From Rhynchospora pubera (Eukaryota; Streptophyta; Magnoliopsida; Poales; Cyperaceae), in NCBI GenBank assembly GCA_028095005.1, contig CM051462.1, positions 238,322,973 through 238,386,972 of the forward strand: a stretch of DNA of 64,000 nucleotides, written 5' to 3'. A model generated the notes under the pieces. That model searched no databases. It worked only from the letters and a program-made list of their open reading frames with translations, and was not told the origin of the DNA. Shown here one piece after another: positions 59,861 to 64,000 of the stretch (the stretch's first letter is position 1; each line of letters opens with the position of its first letter). A program made the translations under genes and the position numbers.

Positions 59861-60974
59861 TTAAGCTTCAGCAACTTTAGGAGACGAAGCATCAGATGAG
59901 CCATTTTTTGCCTTCTTTGATTCGTAGTCTTTCACAGCTGCCTTGATTGCATCCTCAGCAAGCATGCTACAATGGAGCTTTACAGGTGGTAGTGACAGAT
60001 GCTTTGCTATCTCACTGATATAAAAAATATTTTTGAAAATTTCGTTAGAAAAATTATTATACCCAAAAAAAGGACAACAGAAGAAAAGCAAAAGAAGAAT
60101 CAAATTGCAGTAACAACTGATGAAGACACTTATTCCACAAATTTCTCCAAGGACCAGGTCATATGCAATGCTTTCATCTTTCAAATTGAGGAATACCAGT
60201 ACACTGTAATTTCTAATCTTGGAAAGAGGCAAGGGGTCTGTACAATGCCTTAATCAAAGGATAATGCATATCATAACAGAGTACACGGTAAATTTTATAA
60301 CGAGTAGCTATAAATTCGTAACAAAAGAAATTCAAAGGTTTTCACTGCGCCTAAATCGAAATACAAGTAGACAGTAAATTCATAACAAAGTTTAAAAGGG
60401 AGAAATTTGGCTTTTGACTGATAATATTCTTCAGAATATAAGAGGTTTAATATATATATAAATAGTAGGAAAAAGATGTAGAGAAATTGAAAAAAAAAAG
60501 AAAAATTGATTGGTTAAAAAGAAAGAGTGAACTAACTAACGTGTTCTTAATGGATAGGACCTCTTCCATGTGTTTTCCTTTGACCCATTCAGTGGCTGAA
60601 AATGAATTAAGCAATGATGGAGAAGAAAAAGCAGCCGAAAGATGAGATCAAATTAAGCAAAAGCAAGCAGGTAAGGAGCGCGTACCAACAGAGGAGGAAG
60701 CAATGGCGGATCCACAACCGAAGGTCTTGAAGCAGGCATCGACGATCTTGCCGGAGTGTTCGTCCACCTTAATCTGGAGCTTCATGACATCGCCGCAGGC
60801 CGGAGCTCCGACGAGGCCGGTGCCGACGGTGGGATCCTCTTTGTCGAAGGACCCGACGTTCCTGGGGTTGTTGTAGTGGTCGACGACCCTCTCGTGGTAG
60901 CGCCTGGCCGCGCCGACCGCCGCCGGAGTCGGAGTCCCTAGGGTTTGGAGTCGCTTTCCGACGACCCTTAGCAT
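59861..60974 (-). CDS. ISU1: iron-sulfur cluster assembly scaffold ISU1, mitochondrial
   Basis: Three exons on the minus strand: 60974-60686, 60595-60541 and 60014-59861 (289+55+154 nt, 165 residues, phases 1 and 2). A short Arg-rich mitochondrial presequence (MLRVVGKRLQ to GAARRYHERV) precedes the IscU domain. The three cluster-ligand Cys are in GAPACGDVM, KTFGCGSAIAS and LHCSMLAEDAI, and the first is followed by the conserved Asp. LPPVK is the docking site for the HSC chaperone. ISU1 is the scaffold on which the mitochondrial machinery builds [2Fe-2S] clusters from cysteine desulfurase sulfur. Length and exon pattern are normal for the plant gene. Confidence 0.96.
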
Positions 60975-61053
60975 CTTACTCGATTTTCTTTGGAATTTGG
61001 AATGATCGATTCGATTGATGCTTCTCAGCTGAGCTTGCTTGCAAAATGGAAAA

Positions 61054-61065
61054 TGATATTTATAT
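61054..61065 (-). promoter_or_regulatory. putative ISU1 TATA box
   Basis: On the minus strand TATATAAATATC lies about 80-90 bp upstream of the ISU1 start codon, a usual plant distance for TATA plus a short leader. Confidence 0.55.
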
Positions 61066-61379
61066 ACAATACAGCCCCAGGAAAAGAGTTATTTAATTTT
61101 TATTTTATTTGATTGATTCCCCCAATTTTGTGGAGGGAGAAGAAAAATTGGACATCACATAATGGAATGGAATCTTCTGCTTTTTTATTTTAGTTTCTGA
61201 TGTTTTTCTCACAATTGAGGCGGAAAAGTGATATCAATAATTGTCCGTTTGATTCGATTTTAACGGACCAGATCCATGATTCGGTTCCCCTGGATGGATT
61301 GAAACAGCAGGGTCAACTATTCAGACGTCACAACTGAACTAGCCCAAGCGGATCTGTGCTCTCTGCCCTGTGGCCTGTG
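61066..61379. other. upstream flank of ISU1
   Basis: No gene is seen; this is probably the ISU1 promoter region. Confidence 0.4.
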
Positions 61380-61695
61380 TTTTTTTTTTTTTTTTTTGGG
61401 TAGTAATAGCCCGTAGGCAAAGCTTCATTAAAATAAAAAGTTGTTTACACCTGAGTTACACACCAGATTAAGAATGAAAAAGAGGGAAAGTAAACTCAGT
61501 ACACGAGATCTCATGGACTCTAGCATAATTAGCTAAAAGGTGAGCTTCAATATTGTTCTTTCTAGGAATAAAAGTACACGAAAACCCTGACCAGCTCCTG
61601 AAATTATCCATAAGCTCAAGCATAGCATTTAGTTCCTGCCAAGGGAGAGAATCAGGTGCTATAAGGAAAGATTTGCTATTCCTAGAAGGGATCGT
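61380..61695 (-). mobile_element. 5'-truncated LINE, RNase H end
   Basis: The minus strand encodes the end of a non-LTR element: LPWQELNAMLELMDNF, then FIPRKNNIEAHLLANYARVH, stopping at 61468. The pattern F.PR.N..AH.LA..A is the C-terminal part of the RNase H-like domain (RVT_3) of plant LINEs. A short 3' tail and an A-run follow, read as T's at 61380-61399. Only the last part of the element is present; I could not find its target duplication. Confidence 0.8.
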
Positions 61696-61922
61696 GTGCT
61701 TTCATTAGCTGAGATTGTTTCCTTCTATTCATTTTCCTTGCTATTTTATTTTACTTCCTTATTATTCCTTCTCTCTCTGTTAAAACCAAAAGAGGCTGCA
61801 CATGTATTGAGATGAAAAACGTGTGTGTGTGTGTGTTGTAAACTCCTCTCTTTGATGAATAAATAAATCAGCTGCAGGAGGAAGACGAAACAAAACCCTA
61901 GACCGAGTGTAGATCGGGATCC
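61696..61922 (+). other. leader sequence before the Copia polyprotein
   Basis: It contains a (GT)n run (61820-61836) and a segment resembling an LTR end (CCTCTCTTTGATGAATAAAT). No clear LTR boundary or tRNA-Met primer site is visible. Confidence 0.4.
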
Positions 61923-64000
61923 ATGGCAAGCGGCGGCGCTGACAGCAAAGTGCGGGCGCATCCCGTGCGGGTGCATCCAGGTGCATCTAGTTGCGTCGAC
62001 AGCAAAGTGCGGGCGCATCCAGTGCAGGTGCATCCTAGTGCATCCAGTGGCATGGACAACAGCAAGAAAGAGTCTCAAAACTCTACACCAGGGTTTTCGT
62101 GTGCACGAGTCCAACAAACCAAGGCTATTCTAGCCAACTCTAGTGTCTCGGATGCAGGTGCATCCAGTAAAAAGTTGCATGATAGGATGCAAAATTTGAG
62201 ATGGATAATTGATAGTGGAGCATCTCACCATATGACAGGAAATTATGGCTGTATTGATGATATTTGTGATATAAAACCCACAATTGTTAGTCTTCCAAAC
62301 GGAGAACAAATAGTGGCTAAACATGAAGGTAGTGTGGTGTTGAATGAAGGACTGGTTCTTCAAAGAGTCTTATACGTGCCCAGTTTGAATTACAATCTCA
62401 TTTCTGTAAACCAACTGATTAAAACCAACAGATGCTTTGTTACATTTACTGATGAGATTTGTGTCATACAGGATCACAATACTAGGATGTTGATTGATGT
62501 GGGTGAGCAAAGAGATGGGATCTATTACTTTCATCAAGTGGCATCGGCAAAAGTTTTTCACATGCATGGAAAAGAACCCTATGAGTTGTGGCATCAAAGA
62601 ATGGGACACCCTTCAAAACAAGTAACTTCACTCTTAACTGGTAACACTAATATTTCTGAAGATGTTTGTGAAATTTGTGTACGAGCCAAGCAAACGAGAG
62701 AAGTATTCCCTATCAGTTTGAATAAAACAAGTGAACCTTTTGAATTAATACATTGCGACATTTGGGGTGCATACCGTGTGGCTTCACATTGTGGTGCTCA
62801 TTACTTCTTGACCATTGTTGATGATTTTTCCCGTGCTGTATGGGTCTATTTAATGGCTAAGAAAAGCGAAACTGGTGGTTTACTTAGATCTTTTTGCAAA
62901 ATGGTCCAGACACAATTTAATAAATCTGTTAAATGCATTAGAAGTGACAATGGTTTGGAATTCAAATCTGGACCAATGAAGAACTTTTATTTAGAATATG
63001 GAATCCTACATCAAACCTCATGTGTAGCCACACCTCAACAAAATGGGAGAGTGGAAAGAAAATACCGTCATATTCTTAATGTGGCGAGAGCATTGAAGTT
63101 TCAATCTCATTTGCCTATTGAATTTTGGGGAGAGTGTGTGCTAACTGCTGCATTTATCATTAATAGAACTCCAACTCCATTGTTAAAAAATAAAACACCT
63201 TATGAAGTATTGTTTGATAAACCACCTTTATATGGAGCAATTCATGTGTTTGGTTGCTTGTGCTATATCAAATCTAGAACCTCAGATAAATTTGAAAGTA
63301 GAAGTAGAAAGTGTGTTTTTGTAGGGTATCCTTTTGGACAAAAGGGATGGCGTGTGTATGATTTGGAGACCAACGAGTTTGTTGTCTCTCGCGATGTGAT
63401 TTTTTGTGAAAATGTCTTTCCATTTGCTCAAATGGGAGTAGATAAAGCCATCTATGATTCAAGCCAGGTCACAATGCATTCATATGATGATGAGACATTT
63501 GCTATAGAGTTACAGAATTATAATGCATCAGGTCAGAGTGCAGGTGCATCGGATCAGAGTGCACCCGGAAAGAGTGCAGGTGCATCGGATCAGAGTGCAC
63601 CCGGACAGAGTGCAGGTGCATCGGGTCAGAGTGGATCCGGACAGAGTGCAGGTGCATCGGGTCAAAGTGCGCCCGGCCAGAATGCAGGTGCATCGGGTCA
63701 AAGTGCAGAACTTGCAGGTGCATCGGGTCAAAATGCAGAACTTGCAGGTGCATCGGGTCAGAGTGCAGGTGCATCGGATCAGAGTGCACCCGGACATAGT
63801 GCAGTTGCATCTGGACAGAGTGCACCCGAACAGAATGCAGGTGCATCAGATCAGAATGATCGTAGTCAACAATCTCGCAAGCCACCAGCTCATCTTCAAG
63901 ATTACATATGTTACACAACATCTTGTCACCCATCTAAATCTCACTCCACTACAGTTGACTCCTCAGGTAATCTCTATCCAATAGCTCATTATGTGAATTG
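61923..64000 (+). CDS. Copia-type retrotransposon polyprotein, partial (runs off the window)
   Basis: An uninterrupted frame from ATG 61923 to the window end (692 codons). No capsid domain is present; the first 90 residues hold repeats like VRAHPVRVHPGASS. Then the aspartic protease (WIIDSGASHHMTG, Asp97), the GAG-pre-integrase zinc site (ELWHQRMGHPS, then CEICVRAKQ) and the integrase core with the DD35E residues Asp279 (HCDIWG), Asp342 (RSDNGLEF) and Glu378 (NGRVERKY). After VFGCLCYIKSR and VFVGYPFGQKGW a Ser/Gly/Ala-rich repeat follows (from about residue 540). Reverse transcriptase and RNase H should lie beyond 64000. The frame is fully open, so the copy may be young, but the missing gag suggests a rearranged or partner-dependent element. 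Confidence 0.9.
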   Translation, partial: MASGGADSKVRAHPVRVHPGASSCVDSKVRAHPVQVHPSASSGMDNSKKESQNSTPGFSCARVQQTKAILANSSVSDAGASSKKLHDRMQNLRWIIDSGASHHMTGNYGCIDDICDIKPTIVSLPNGEQIVAKHEGSVVLNEGLVLQRVLYVPSLNYNLISVNQLIKTNRCFVTFTDEICVIQDHNTRMLIDVGEQRDGIYYFHQVASAKVFHMHGKEPYELWHQRMGHPSKQVTSLLTGNTNISEDVCEICVRAKQTREVFPISLNKTSEPFELIHCDIWGAYRVASHCGAHYFLTIVDDFSRAVWVYLMAKKSETGGLLRSFCKMVQTQFNKSVKCIRSDNGLEFKSGPMKNFYLEYGILHQTSCVATPQQNGRVERKYRHILNVARALKFQSHLPIEFWGECVLTAAFIINRTPTPLLKNKTPYEVLFDKPPLYGAIHVFGCLCYIKSRTSDKFESRSRKCVFVGYPFGQKGWRVYDLETNEFVVSRDVIFCENVFPFAQMGVDKAIYDSSQVTMHSYDDETFAIELQNYNASGQSAGASDQSAPGKSAGASDQSAPGQSAGASGQSGSGQSAGASGQSAPGQNAGASGQSAELAGASGQNAELAGASGQSAGASDQSAPGHSAVASGQSAPEQNAGASDQNDRSQQSRKPPAHLQDYICYTTSCHPSKSHSTTVDSSGNLYPIAHYVN
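63525..63860 (+). repeat. coding minisatellite in the Copia polyprotein
   Basis: A tandem array of a 21-bp unit (GCAGGTGCATCGGGTCAGAGT and variants), often paired with GCACCCGGACAGAGT to make 36-bp blocks. It encodes repeats of AGASGQS and APGQS. The motif GCAGGTGCATCC also occurs at 62023-62035 and 62154-62165, before the protease. Confidence 0.85.

Noticed and set aside
63502..63933. Long His/Asp/Pro-Met repeat frames on both strands over the Copia array
   Set aside because: Shadows of the 21-bp coding minisatellite. The supported frame is the plus-strand one continuous with the integrase.

Overview
This is nuclear DNA from a flowering plant. It has GT-AG introns, plant-specific genes (a plastid photosystem I assembly factor, a PERK receptor kinase, a CC-NB-LRR resistance homologue) and a dense, layered load of plant transposable elements. 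A DUF4220 protein, a family expanded in monocots, suggests a monocot, probably not a grass; the species cannot be fixed from this window.

Five genes look intact. NFD6-like mitochondrial protein (+, 10300-20917), PSA3 (-, 21907-23085), a ULP1D/OTS-type SUMO protease with 14 exons (-, 24018-30642), a PERK proline-rich receptor kinase with 8 exons (+, 53662-58569) and the Fe-S scaffold ISU1 with 3 exons (-, 59861-60974). I joined the exons by hand from GT-AG sites and reading phase; each of the five sums to a whole number of codons. Two more genes are decayed: a DUF4220 gene (-, 255-1765, frameshifted and truncated) and a CNL resistance homologue (+, 3072-7531, two in-frame stops and altered nucleotide-binding motifs). 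The genes are unrelated in pathway and do not form a cluster.

The rest is mobile DNA. 8.5-10.3 kb holds a tRNA-derived SINE, a non-autonomous hAT and a long-TIR Mutator-type MITE just upstream of NFD6. 11.1-20.1 kb is one 9-kb hAT element, inserted exactly at the intron 1/exon 2 junction of NFD6. 32.6-39.1 kb is a solo LTR split by a 4.9-kb non-autonomous LTR element primed by tRNA-Asp. 45.1-48.9 kb is a second non-autonomous LTR element with nearly identical 761-bp LTRs. 61.4-64.0 kb has a LINE 3' end and a Copia polyprotein that runs out of the window. Seven copies of one Tourist-like MITE family (GTTTGGAT termini, mostly 3-bp A/T target duplications) are scattered between.

No bacterial-type system, CRISPR array, rRNA or free-standing tRNA gene is present. 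The most interesting points are the splice acceptor duplicated by the hAT insertion, a self-complementary U5/primer-site pair in the 45-kb LTR element, a repeated near-palindrome in the LTRs at 34-38 kb, and a duplicated in-frame splice donor in the PERK gene.
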